Origin: Mycoplasmatota bacterium
GTDB lineage: Bacteria > Bacillota_I > Bacilli_A > RF39 > UBA660
Assembly (NCBI GenBank): GCA_012512795.1
Contig: JAAZDL010000101.1
Coordinates: 1-5,094 of the forward strand
Direction of reading: 5' to 3'
Length of the DNA stretch: 5,094 nt
The notes beneath the pieces are model-generated. The model searched no databases. It was not told where the DNA came from and worked only from the letters and a program-made list of their open reading frames with translations. Numbering within the stretch: the first letter of the stretch is position 1; the number at the start of each line of letters is the position of its first letter. A program made the position numbers and the translations under genes. Shown piece after piece: positions 1-5,094 of the stretch.

Positions 1-614
1 CATTTAGTGAAAGAGAATTATTTAGAACTGAAAGAACATTTAATTTTACAGAGTTTGATGATGAAGAAGAACTTCCACCTAGAAGAAATGTTCTTGATTT
101 AGATAAAACTCCTAAATCTTCAATTCAACAAACGCAGCCGGTTGAACCTCCTAGAGTTTTTAAACCTAGTCCAGTAATATCACCGATATACGGAATACTA
201 GATAAAAATTATGTAAAAGAAGAGGTGGTTTCAAGACCTATAAAAAAAGAAGAAAGACCTAGTGGAACAATGACTTATGATTCAGTTAGAAGAAAAGCGT
301 ATGGAACTTTAGAAGATGAATTAGAAGATACATTAAATTCGATGAATAAAATAACAGCTGAAACAATAAGTGAAAGTGTAAATGATATTGATGCTTCAAT
401 TAAAGAACTAGATGATAAGACTAGTAAGATAGAAGATTTAATTGGAAAAATTGAAAACTCAACTATTTCTATTGGTGAATTAGAAGAAAAAGCAAAAGAT
501 GAAATGTTTTGCGAAGATGAAGAAGAATTAGAAAATAAAACAATGACTGACAGTACATTAGAGCATGATTTATTTAATCTAATAGACTCAATGTATGATG
601 ATAAGGAGGATTAA
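1..614 (+). CDS. Partial acidic coiled-coil-like protein with conserved SPVISPIYGILDKNY motif (5' end missing)
   Basis: The frame is open from base 3 to the TAA at 612-614, so this is the last 203 residues of a gene that begins upstream of the window. The GTG at 225 is only Val75 of the visible part and is not a start. Visible order: an acidic segment (residues 1-35), a proline-rich linker (46-61), the motif SPVISPIYGILDKNY (60-70 at its core, followed by VKEEV), a basic patch (78-85), then a long acidic, probably helical region with coiled-coil character (about 100-170) and an acidic tail. There is no signal peptide or membrane segment in the visible part, so it is probably cytoplasmic. I recall similar motif-bearing hypothetical proteins from low-GC Firmicutes, but no function. 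The stop overlaps the next start by one base (TAATG), indicating translational coupling with the downstream membrane protein. An envelope or cell-division adaptor role is only a guess from this context. Confidence 0.85.
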   Translation, partial: FSERELFRTERTFNFTEFDDEEELPPRRNVLDLDKTPKSSIQQTQPVEPPRVFKPSPVISPIYGILDKNYVKEEVVSRPIKKEERPSGTMTYDSVRRKAYGTLEDELEDTLNSMNKITAETISESVNDIDASIKELDDKTSKIEDLIGKIENSTISIGELEEKAKDEMFCEDEEELENKTMTDSTLEHDLFNLIDSMYDDKED

Positions 615-910
615 TGGTAGATATTTTAAATGAAACACTTCCAGTTGTAATTTACTTATTGTTGATAGTACTTTTAGTAGTTGCTATAGTAGTAGGTATT
701 AAACTAATATTAACTATGAGTAAGGTAGATGATGTTATTGATGATATACAATCAAAAGTAAAATCATTAGATAAGTTATTTAATATTATTGATTTTACAA
801 ATGATAGAGTTTCAATGTTTAGTGATGTTGTAATTAACTTTGTTTCAAAAAAAGTTAAAAAAATATTTGGAAACAAAAAAACAAAAAAGGAGAGTGTTGA
901 TGATGAGTAA
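614..910 (+). CDS. Small single-pass membrane protein, DUF948/YtxG-like
   Basis: A 98-residue protein starting at ATG 614, four bases after a perfect AAGGAGG (603-609). Residues 9-34 form one strongly hydrophobic helix. Residues 36-56 form an amphipathic, heptad-like stretch (VDDVIDDIQSKVKSLDKL), and the tail is strongly basic (79-92), which by the positive-inside rule places the C-terminus in the cytoplasm. This topology, and its position directly before a YtxH-type gene, match the DUF948 proteins of Bacillota, whose Bacillus subtilis member YtxG is encoded next to ytxH. The protein is somewhat short for DUF948 and the family call rests on topology and context rather than a diagnostic motif. 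It starts on the last base of the upstream stop codon, and its own 3' end overlaps the next gene by about 8-11 bases, so the three genes are almost certainly one transcript. Molecular function is unknown; a membrane anchor or scaffold is plausible. Confidence 0.8.
   Translation: MVDILNETLPVVIYLLLIVLLVVAIVVGIKLILTMSKVDDVIDDIQSKVKSLDKLFNIIDFTNDRVSMFSDVVINFVSKKVKKIFGNKKTKKESVDDE
887..894 (+). promoter_or_regulatory. Ribosome binding site that sets the start of the YtxH-family gene
   Basis: AAGGAGAG lies inside the 3' end of the preceding gene. Its AGGAG core ends seven bases before the ATG at 900 and ten before the ATG at 903. It rules out the longer reading frame beginning at 840, which has no such site and would add about 20 lysine-rich residues in front of the typical YtxH N-terminus. 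Confidence 0.8.
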
Positions 911-1322
911 AAAAGGCGGATTTGGAAAATTCTTAGGAGGATTAGCCGTAGGGGCAGGAATCGGATTATTGTTTGCTCCAGATACAGGTTCTAATACTAG
1001 AAAAGTATTAAAGAAAAAATTAGATGAACTATTAGTTAAGTTACAAGAAGTTGATCTAGATGAAGTAAAAGATGAGATGATGTTTAGAATTGAAACATTA
1101 CAAGCTGAACTATCTGCTCTAGATAAAGAAAAAGCAAAAGATCTAGCTTTAAAACAAGCTAAAGCTATTAAAGAAAAAGCTGAAGAGTTATATAAGTATG
1201 CAATTGAAAAAGGAACTCCAATTGTTGAAAAATCAGCAGATGAAGTTAGAAAACAAGCTTTAAAAGTAGTTAAAGAAATCCAAACTAAGCTTGAAGAAAC
1301 TCCAAAAAAAGCAACTAAATAA
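900..1322 (+). CDS. YtxH domain-containing protein
   Basis: A 140-residue protein (139 if the second ATG of the ATGATG doublet at 903 is used). The N-terminus is the YtxH hallmark: a short basic lead (SKKGG), a glycine-rich single membrane helix (about residues 8-26, FGKFLGGLAVGAGIGLLF), then APDTGSNTRK (26-35), matching the family pattern in which the helix is followed by APxSG..TR. The rest (about 35-140) is a highly charged, alanine- and lysine-rich amphipathic helix without cysteine or tryptophan, similar to LEA or apolipoprotein-like repeats. YtxH proteins are small inner-membrane-anchored proteins linked to general stress in Bacillus subtilis; no enzymatic activity is known. It is the last gene of the three-gene operon, overlaps the preceding gene, and its TAA lies within the left arm of the terminator hairpin. 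Confidence 0.9.
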   Translation: MMSKKGGFGKFLGGLAVGAGIGLLFAPDTGSNTRKVLKKKLDELLVKLQEVDLDEVKDEMMFRIETLQAELSALDKEKAKDLALKQAKAIKEKAEELYKYAIEKGTPIVEKSADEVRKQALKVVKEIQTKLEETPKKATK

Positions 1323-1344
1323 AACACATTATATATGTGTTTTT
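1321..1344 (+). terminator. Intrinsic terminator of the three-gene operon
   Basis: A perfect 9-bp stem (1321-1329 with 1335-1343: AAAACACAT / ATGTGTTTT) has a 5-base loop TATAT and runs into a T tract at 1340-1344. The core CACAT/ATGTG helix contains only two G-C pairs, so the hairpin is weak by energy but well placed: it begins inside the stop codon of the YtxH-family gene and ends three bases before the next promoter. Confidence 0.7.
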
Positions 1345-1346
1345 GT

Positions 1347-1375
1347 TTGACTTAGAGTGTTTAACATAATATAAT
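1347..1375 (+). promoter_or_regulatory. Sigma-A-type promoter for the large membrane-protein gene
   Basis: The -35 box TTGACT (1347-1352) and a perfect -10 box TATAAT (1370-1375) are separated by the ideal 17 bases. Transcription should begin near 1382, leaving only about 18 bases of leader before the ATG at 1400. It directly follows the upstream terminator, so this gene is an independent transcription unit. Confidence 0.85.
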
Positions 1376-1382
1376 TAATCTA

Positions 1383-1390
1383 AGGTAGGT
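1383..1390 (+). promoter_or_regulatory. Atypical ribosome binding site of the large membrane-protein gene
   Basis: The sequence AAGGTAGG(T) is a Shine-Dalgarno site interrupted by one extra T, with its end nine to ten bases before the ATG at 1400. It is weaker than the AAGGAGG/AGGAGG sites of the neighbours and would sit almost at the very 5' end of the mRNA if transcription starts near 1382. It supports the 1400 start; the next in-frame Met is residue 61. Confidence 0.6.
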
Positions 1391-1399
1391 AATTAAATT

Positions 1400-4300
1400 A
1401 TGGAAAAAGATAGAAAATTACTCAAAATAGGTGGGATACTAAGTGTTATATATGGTTCATTATTATTTACTAGTGGTGAACTATCAATATTGGGATTAAT
1501 AAATATAATATTAGGCATTATTTTATTAGTATACCAAAATAAAAGTGAAGAGGAGTTATTTTTAAAACGTAAAAGTTTAATGGCAATAGGTATAATTTCA
1601 TTTATAACTAATTTTGTAACTGCAATACTTGTTGTTATTGCTCATGAAAATATATCTAAATATTCTAAAAATACTTCTAATATTATAACTCATCAACATA
1701 AAGTTAATGTTGAAAAAGAAAAGATATCACCTGAGGCAAAAAAAATAGATATTTTATTAAAAATAGGTATAAGTTTAGTTGTTTTATCTGGTATTATTTT
1801 TTCTACATCAAATTGGGCAATAATACCTGATGTAATAAAACCTGTGTTTATGATATTATTATCCGTATTGTTTGCTAGTTTATCATACTTTTTTAAAAAT
1901 AAAATTGTTATTAAAAAATCAGAAATAACTTATGATATGTTATCTAAAATATTTATTGTATGTTTTGTTATATCAATAGGGTATTTTGAATCATTTGGAA
2001 ATTATCTTTCTTTTAATGGAGAAGGAAAAAATTTAATGTCCGCTATAGTCTTGTTTACTATAACTGTTGTATCGTATGTTTCTAAGCGCAAGTATAATAA
2101 ACCTGCTTTAGTTTATATATCTTATTTCTCAGCTTTATTAAGTATAAATGCTATATTGAATCATTTTGAACTTAACGAAATTGAAGTTGTTTTTATATTT
2201 TCATTAATAACTATGTTCTTAATGTGGTTTAATAAAACTAAAAAAGATTTAATACTAGATAATGTGTTAAATATATTAATAATTTTCTTAACAATAATTT
2301 TTGTATCATCTTATGTTTATTTGGATAAATTACAAGTAATGGATATACTAACTGCTATATCGATATTAGCTATACTATTATATAAAGCATACTATGATAA
2401 TAAGTTTATTAAAGCATATAAAGTAGCATACCCGGCTGTCTTGAGCTTTATTGTTTCTAGTACAGTTTATATTCTATTTAAGTCTATAATAAGTTATTAT
2501 GAAATAATTATATTTGCTTTAATGATGCCTCTTCTATTTGTTTTTTCTAAAGTTAAGAATAAGGAAGAATCTTATAGTGGAATGATATCATCTTTAGTGC
2601 TTATTTACTTATCATTATCAATGTTATTCGCAGATGAAATGTATTTATATGTTATGTTGTCTTTGGCAATATTGATTTCTTTTATAGTTTATATCTTACA
2701 TAAGCATGAAGATAGTTTAGTCAAAAAGTCTGCTGTTTTTATTCAATTAGCAGCAGTAGGAGCGTTTATAAATTCAGCGGTTTATTATTATGACTATACT
2801 ATAAATCCATTAGAGTTGCCTTTTAATACTACTATTCAAATATTCTTAGTATCTTTTGGAATATTAACATTTTTACAGAGAAAAATATATGATGAGTTTA
2901 ATTTAAGTAAAGTATTTTATTATTTTATAATTTGTTCTCTTGCTCTAGTAAGTACGATATTTATGAAAGATCATAGTATTATATTTAATTTGATAATAGT
3001 TGCTCTTGTTATTACATACAAAATATTATCACAAAAATATACTGAAAGTAAATATGACTATGCTTTAAAATATATATTAATTATTTATGGATATATGCAA
3101 TTGTTTAACATTTTTTATGAAATTAACTTTATTTTTTATGGAAGCGTTATATCTTTCATAATATTTCTTGTACTTTCTTATTTCTCTAAAACAGATAAAA
3201 AACTATCTTCGATGTTATTAATTGCTTCTTATGTTCCTTTCTTATTAGTAATGAAAGAACTTACTATTGATAGTAACATATATTTAATAATGACTAGATT
3301 ACCTGCGATGCTCTTATGTTTTATATTTACTAAAATGTTATTTGTAAGTAAAAATAAAACTAAATTTATATTAGAGATTATTTTGTTATCATTTATATTT
3401 ATGAGTTATATATTTAAACTTGATATATTAATAGGTTTATTTACTGGTATTTTAGCTATTGTGATGATGTTTATTGGATTTAAATATGAAAAGTTTAATT
3501 CGTTATTCTACATTGGTATAGGTGTTACCATTGCTAATATAATTATTCAATTATTTGAATATTGGTCAAGAGTTCCTATATTTGTATATTTATTAATAAG
3601 TGGTTTATTATTAATTGGATTTGTTACGTATAAAGAATTAAATAAAGATAAACAAAAAGATGAAAAAACAAAAAAACTTATTTATGAAGAACCTTTTTTA
3701 GAACAAAATAAAGAAATTAAAAATGTTTTATCTATAATCGGAGTTATGTTGTTGATACCATGCTTTTCATACAATTATTATAATTTTAAATTATCTGAGA
3801 TTGAAAAGGCTAATGCAAATTTAAATTCCATACTCTCTAGAGAGAATATTAATACAAATAAAATATACTATAAGAATAGTTATTATGGTGAACTAGAATT
3901 GTACGTAGAAGACGGATATAAAGTAGATATGGAAAAGTTTATTGAACTATATAATAAAGAAAGAAAATATATTTCAAGTGTAAATGTTCATAGTGTTTCT
4001 TTTGATAGTTTAAAAAAAGTAAAAAATAATAATAAGAATTGGTTTGATGAATTATTTTATTATAGATACGAAGGTGTTCCTGATGTTAATCATTCTATTA
4101 ATGGCATTAACTTTAAAGTAATAAATGAAAAAATAAATTATTTATCTTATAGTTCTTCTTGCTACGATAATTGTCAATCAATAGAAGTGTTAATATATTA
4201 TAATAAATTTGAAGAAGAATCTTTAAATGTTTGCATTACTAATTATGATAAAAACTTGCAGGAATTAAAAATAGTTGATTATTTTAATGATGATATTAAG

Positions 4301-4426
4301 TATACAATGAATGAAAATGAACTAGAAACTTGTTTTAATATAATAAGTGATGGAGCAGCTGCTATAAATATAACTAATATAGAACAAGCAAACGAAAATA
4401 CTTTTGATATTGACACTGATTATTAA
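1400..4426 (+). CDS. Giant polytopic membrane protein (1008 aa) with C-terminal extracytoplasmic domain, function unknown
   Basis: By eye there are about 26-28 hydrophobic helices. Residues 1-81 form a three-helix unit that looks like small DUF4064-type modules. A hydrophilic loop (82-118) follows, then a near-continuous run of helices from about 120 to 743. Residues 117-166 contain the G-rich helix ending in N138-W139 and a following helix, resembling DUF2157/DUF2339 membrane proteins; this is a resemblance, not a firm assignment. A lysine/glutamate-rich loop (744-775), probably cytoplasmic, precedes a last helix (775-793). The remaining roughly 215 residues are soluble, tyrosine- and asparagine-rich, and by the positive-inside rule lie outside the membrane. 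This tail has four cysteines (C921, C925, C945, C978). I see no catalytic or transporter motif, ATP-binding site or glycosyltransferase signature. The gene has its own promoter and is not co-transcribed with the upstream operon. Its last codons carry the -35 box of the proS promoter. AT content and codon use match the neighbours, so there is no sign of recent transfer. Confidence 0.9.
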   Translation: MEKDRKLLKIGGILSVIYGSLLFTSGELSILGLINIILGIILLVYQNKSEEELFLKRKSLMAIGIISFITNFVTAILVVIAHENISKYSKNTSNIITHQHKVNVEKEKISPEAKKIDILLKIGISLVVLSGIIFSTSNWAIIPDVIKPVFMILLSVLFASLSYFFKNKIVIKKSEITYDMLSKIFIVCFVISIGYFESFGNYLSFNGEGKNLMSAIVLFTITVVSYVSKRKYNKPALVYISYFSALLSINAILNHFELNEIEVVFIFSLITMFLMWFNKTKKDLILDNVLNILIIFLTIIFVSSYVYLDKLQVMDILTAISILAILLYKAYYDNKFIKAYKVAYPAVLSFIVSSTVYILFKSIISYYEIIIFALMMPLLFVFSKVKNKEESYSGMISSLVLIYLSLSMLFADEMYLYVMLSLAILISFIVYILHKHEDSLVKKSAVFIQLAAVGAFINSAVYYYDYTINPLELPFNTTIQIFLVSFGILTFLQRKIYDEFNLSKVFYYFIICSLALVSTIFMKDHSIIFNLIIVALVITYKILSQKYTESKYDYALKYILIIYGYMQLFNIFYEINFIFYGSVISFIIFLVLSYFSKTDKKLSSMLLIASYVPFLLVMKELTIDSNIYLIMTRLPAMLLCFIFTKMLFVSKNKTKFILEIILLSFIFMSYIFKLDILIGLFTGILAIVMMFIGFKYEKFNSLFYIGIGVTIANIIIQLFEYWSRVPIFVYLLISGLLLIGFVTYKELNKDKQKDEKTKKLIYEEPFLEQNKEIKNVLSIIGVMLLIPCFSYNYYNFKLSEIEKANANLNSILSRENINTNKIYYKNSYYGELELYVEDGYKVDMEKFIELYNKERKYISSVNVHSVSFDSLKKVKNNNKNWFDELFYYRYEGVPDVNHSINGINFKVINEKINYLSYSSSCYDNCQSIEVLIYYNKFEEESLNVCITNYDKNLQELKIVDYFNDDIKYTMNENELETCFNIISDGAAAINITNIEQANENTFDIDTDY

Positions 4427-4438
4427 TTATGCTAAAAT
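4410..4438 (+). promoter_or_regulatory. Extended -10 sigma-A promoter of the T-box/proS transcript
   Basis: A consensus -35 box TTGACA (4410-4415) and the -10 box TAAAAT (4433-4438) are separated by 17 bases, with an extended TGC just before the -10. The -35 lies inside the last codons of the large membrane-protein gene (Ile-Asp-Thr) and the stop codon sits in the spacer. Transcription should start near 4445, a few bases before the first helix of the T-box leader. Confidence 0.85.
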
Positions 4439-4452
4439 TTGTTTATAAATCT

Positions 4453-4638
4453 GAAGAAATATTAATGAAATAAATTATTTAAGTGAGTCTAGGATAGTGT
4501 AAACTAGATAATAATGTTCATTAGTTCCTATCTTCTTATATGATTAGATAAGTATATCCGGGTAATTCCGTTAACAATATAAGTTAAATAGAAGGATGGT
4601 ACCGTCATATAATGACTCCTTGTTACCGTTCTTTTTTT
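4453..4638 (+). promoter_or_regulatory. T-box riboswitch, proline-specific (CCU specifier), controlling proS
   Basis: The leader senses uncharged tRNA-Pro. Stem I can be folded by hand: basal helix GAAGA/TCTTC (4453-4457 with 4531-4535); specifier loop with CCT at 4527-4529 followed by the usual purine A4530; middle helices AATGAA/TTCATT (4464-4469 with 4517-4522) and ATTATT/AATAAT (4474-4479 with 4510-4515); an AG-bulge-like segment TAAGTGAG (4480-4487); and a distal helix TCTAG/CTAGA (4488-4492 with 4504-4508) closing a loop that contains the conserved AGTGT motif. A small hairpin TTAAC/GTTAA (4571-4575 with 4583-4587) occupies the stem III position. The antiterminator pairs AAGGA (4592-4596) with TCCTT (4617-4621) and GTCAT (4604-4608) with ATGAC (4612-4616), leaving the canonical 7-base bulge TGGTACC (4597-4603). 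TGGT in the bulge would pair with an ACCA tRNA end, meaning discriminator base A, as expected for bacterial tRNA-Pro. The specifier and the downstream gene agree on proline. Confidence 0.95.
4592..4638 (+). terminator. T-box attenuator (conditional intrinsic terminator)
   Basis: The alternative fold pairs 4592-4601 (AAGGATGGTA) with 4624-4633 (TACCGTTCTT region), allowing two G-U pairs, and is followed by a run of seven T at 4632-4638. The inner GTCAT/ATGAC hairpin can remain. This stem uses the same bases as the antiterminator and buries the TGG of the tRNA-binding bulge, so the two folds exclude each other. It is the off state when tRNA-Pro is charged, and the only visible terminator downstream of the large membrane-protein gene. 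Confidence 0.8.
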
Positions 4639-4651
4639 ATAGGAGGAAAAT

Positions 4652-5094
4652 ATGAAAAACGAAAAGATAACTCAAAGAAATGTAGATTTTGCTAAATGGT
4701 ACACAGATGTTGTAAAAGCAGCAAAACTTGCTGACTATTCAAGCGTTAAAGGATGTGTTATATTAGAACCTAATGGTTATGCTATATGGGAACGTATGCA
4801 AAATGTTTTAGATAGTATGTTTAAGGAAAGTGGGCACTCTAATGTTTACATGCCTGTTTTTATTCCAGAAGATCTATTAAAAAAAGAAGGAGAACTAGTT
4901 AAAGGTTTTGCTCCAGAAGTTGCATGGATTACTGAAGGAGGAAACTCTAAACTTGATGAAAGATTAGCTTTTAGGCCAACTAGTGAATCTTTGTTTTGCG
5001 ATTATTACAGTAAATCTGTTAAGACATATAGAGATTTACCAAAGTTATATAACCAGTGGTGTAGTGTTGTAAGATGGGAAAAAGAAACAAGACC
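4652..5094 (+). CDS. proS: Proline--tRNA ligase, archaeal/eukaryotic-like type (3' end missing)
   Basis: The first 147 codons of prolyl-tRNA synthetase, the class II enzyme that charges tRNA-Pro with proline using ATP in the cytoplasm. The start at ATG 4652 is fixed by AGGAGG (4641-4646) five bases upstream. Recognisable blocks: WYTDVVKAAKLADYS (16-30) and GYAIWE (42-47), both typical of this family; motif 1 (GHSNVYMPVFIP, 61-72, with invariant Pro68); GFAPEVAWIT (85-94); RPTSE (108-112), the loop that contacts proline and ATP; and the beginning of motif 2, R141-W-E...TR147. These features match the short ProS type found in archaea, eukaryotes and some bacteria including many low-GC Firmicutes, rather than the longer bacterial type with an inserted editing domain. 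That type is usually about 470-500 residues, so roughly two thirds lie beyond the window. Expression is controlled by the proline T-box directly upstream. Confidence 0.96.
   Translation, partial: MKNEKITQRNVDFAKWYTDVVKAAKLADYSSVKGCVILEPNGYAIWERMQNVLDSMFKESGHSNVYMPVFIPEDLLKKEGELVKGFAPEVAWITEGGNSKLDERLAFRPTSESLFCDYYSKSVKTYRDLPKLYNQWCSVVRWEKETR

Noticed and set aside
225..614. A complete gene starting at GTG 225
   Set aside because: The same frame is open back to base 3 with continuous protein-like sequence including the SPVISPIYGILDKNY motif; GTG 225 is an internal valine codon with no need for a start there.
840..899. Longer version of the YtxH-family gene starting at ATG 840
   Set aside because: There is no ribosome binding site before 840, the added residues are a lysine-rich shadow of the preceding gene, and AAGGAGAG at 887-894 fits the start at 900/903.
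652..1327. Minus-strand reading frames at 652-876 and 845-1327
   Set aside because: They lie opposite well-supported plus-strand genes, have no ribosome binding sites or recognisable domains, and their serine/phenylalanine-rich composition is that of antisense shadows.
3833..3844. Perfect 12-bp palindrome CTCTCTAGAGAG
   Set aside because: It lies inside the coding sequence, encodes ordinary residues (around Leu-Ser-Arg-Glu), has no loop or T tract, and no second copy was seen; chance is sufficient.
4427..4651. A small gene in the 225-base gap before proS
   Set aside because: All of it is accounted for by the promoter, T-box leader, attenuator and ribosome binding site; no ribosome-site-plus-start pair was seen elsewhere in it.
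1..5094. UGA=Trp genetic code, mobile elements, CRISPR array, tRNA or rRNA genes
   Set aside because: No in-frame TGA occurs in the real genes and Trp uses TGG; no inverted repeats with transposase, regularly spaced repeats or cloverleaf/rRNA signatures were seen.

Overview
The window comes from a very AT-rich, low-GC Gram-positive-type bacterium of the Bacillota or a relative (Bacilli, Erysipelotrichia, RF39 or Mollicutes-like lineages are the closest fit; the exact lineage is inferred). The support is strong AAGGAGG-type ribosome binding sites, near-consensus sigma-A promoters, a tRNA-sensing T-box leader, a YtxH-family protein, and almost exclusive use of TTA leucine and AGA arginine codons. 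Tryptophan is encoded by TGG, and all the complete genes end in TAA within standard-code reading frames, so nothing points to the Mycoplasma UGA=Trp code.

Layout. (1) Positions 1-1343 hold the end of a tightly packed three-gene operon. It contains a 5'-truncated gene for an acidic, coiled-coil-like protein carrying a striking central motif (SPVISPIYGILDKNY), then a small single-pass membrane protein resembling DUF948/YtxG, then a YtxH-domain protein. The reading frames overlap at each junction, and the operon closes with a hairpin terminator whose left arm contains the last stop codon. (2) Three bases later a TTGACT-17-TATAAT promoter starts a single-gene unit of 1008 codons. It encodes a very large polytopic membrane protein (about 26-28 helices) with a soluble C-terminal domain predicted to lie outside the cell. 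Its function is not recognised; one stretch near the N-terminus resembles DUF2157/DUF2339-type membrane proteins. (3) The last codons of that gene contain the -35 box of a third promoter (TTGACA-17-TAAAAT with an extended TG). This promoter drives a complete T-box riboswitch with a CCU (proline) specifier codon, followed by proS, the proline--tRNA ligase of the archaeal/eukaryotic-like type, which runs off the right edge.

How it works together. The first operon looks like an envelope-associated set (one soluble protein, two membrane-anchored proteins with cytoplasmic helical tails), comparable to the ytxGH pair of Bacillus. The proS unit is a self-contained feedback loop: uncharged tRNA-Pro should bind the leader, stabilise the antiterminator and switch on the synthetase. 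No separate terminator is visible behind the giant membrane-protein gene, so its transcripts probably run into the T-box attenuator. This is the one regulatory link between otherwise unrelated neighbours. No mobile elements, CRISPR arrays, tRNA or rRNA genes were seen.
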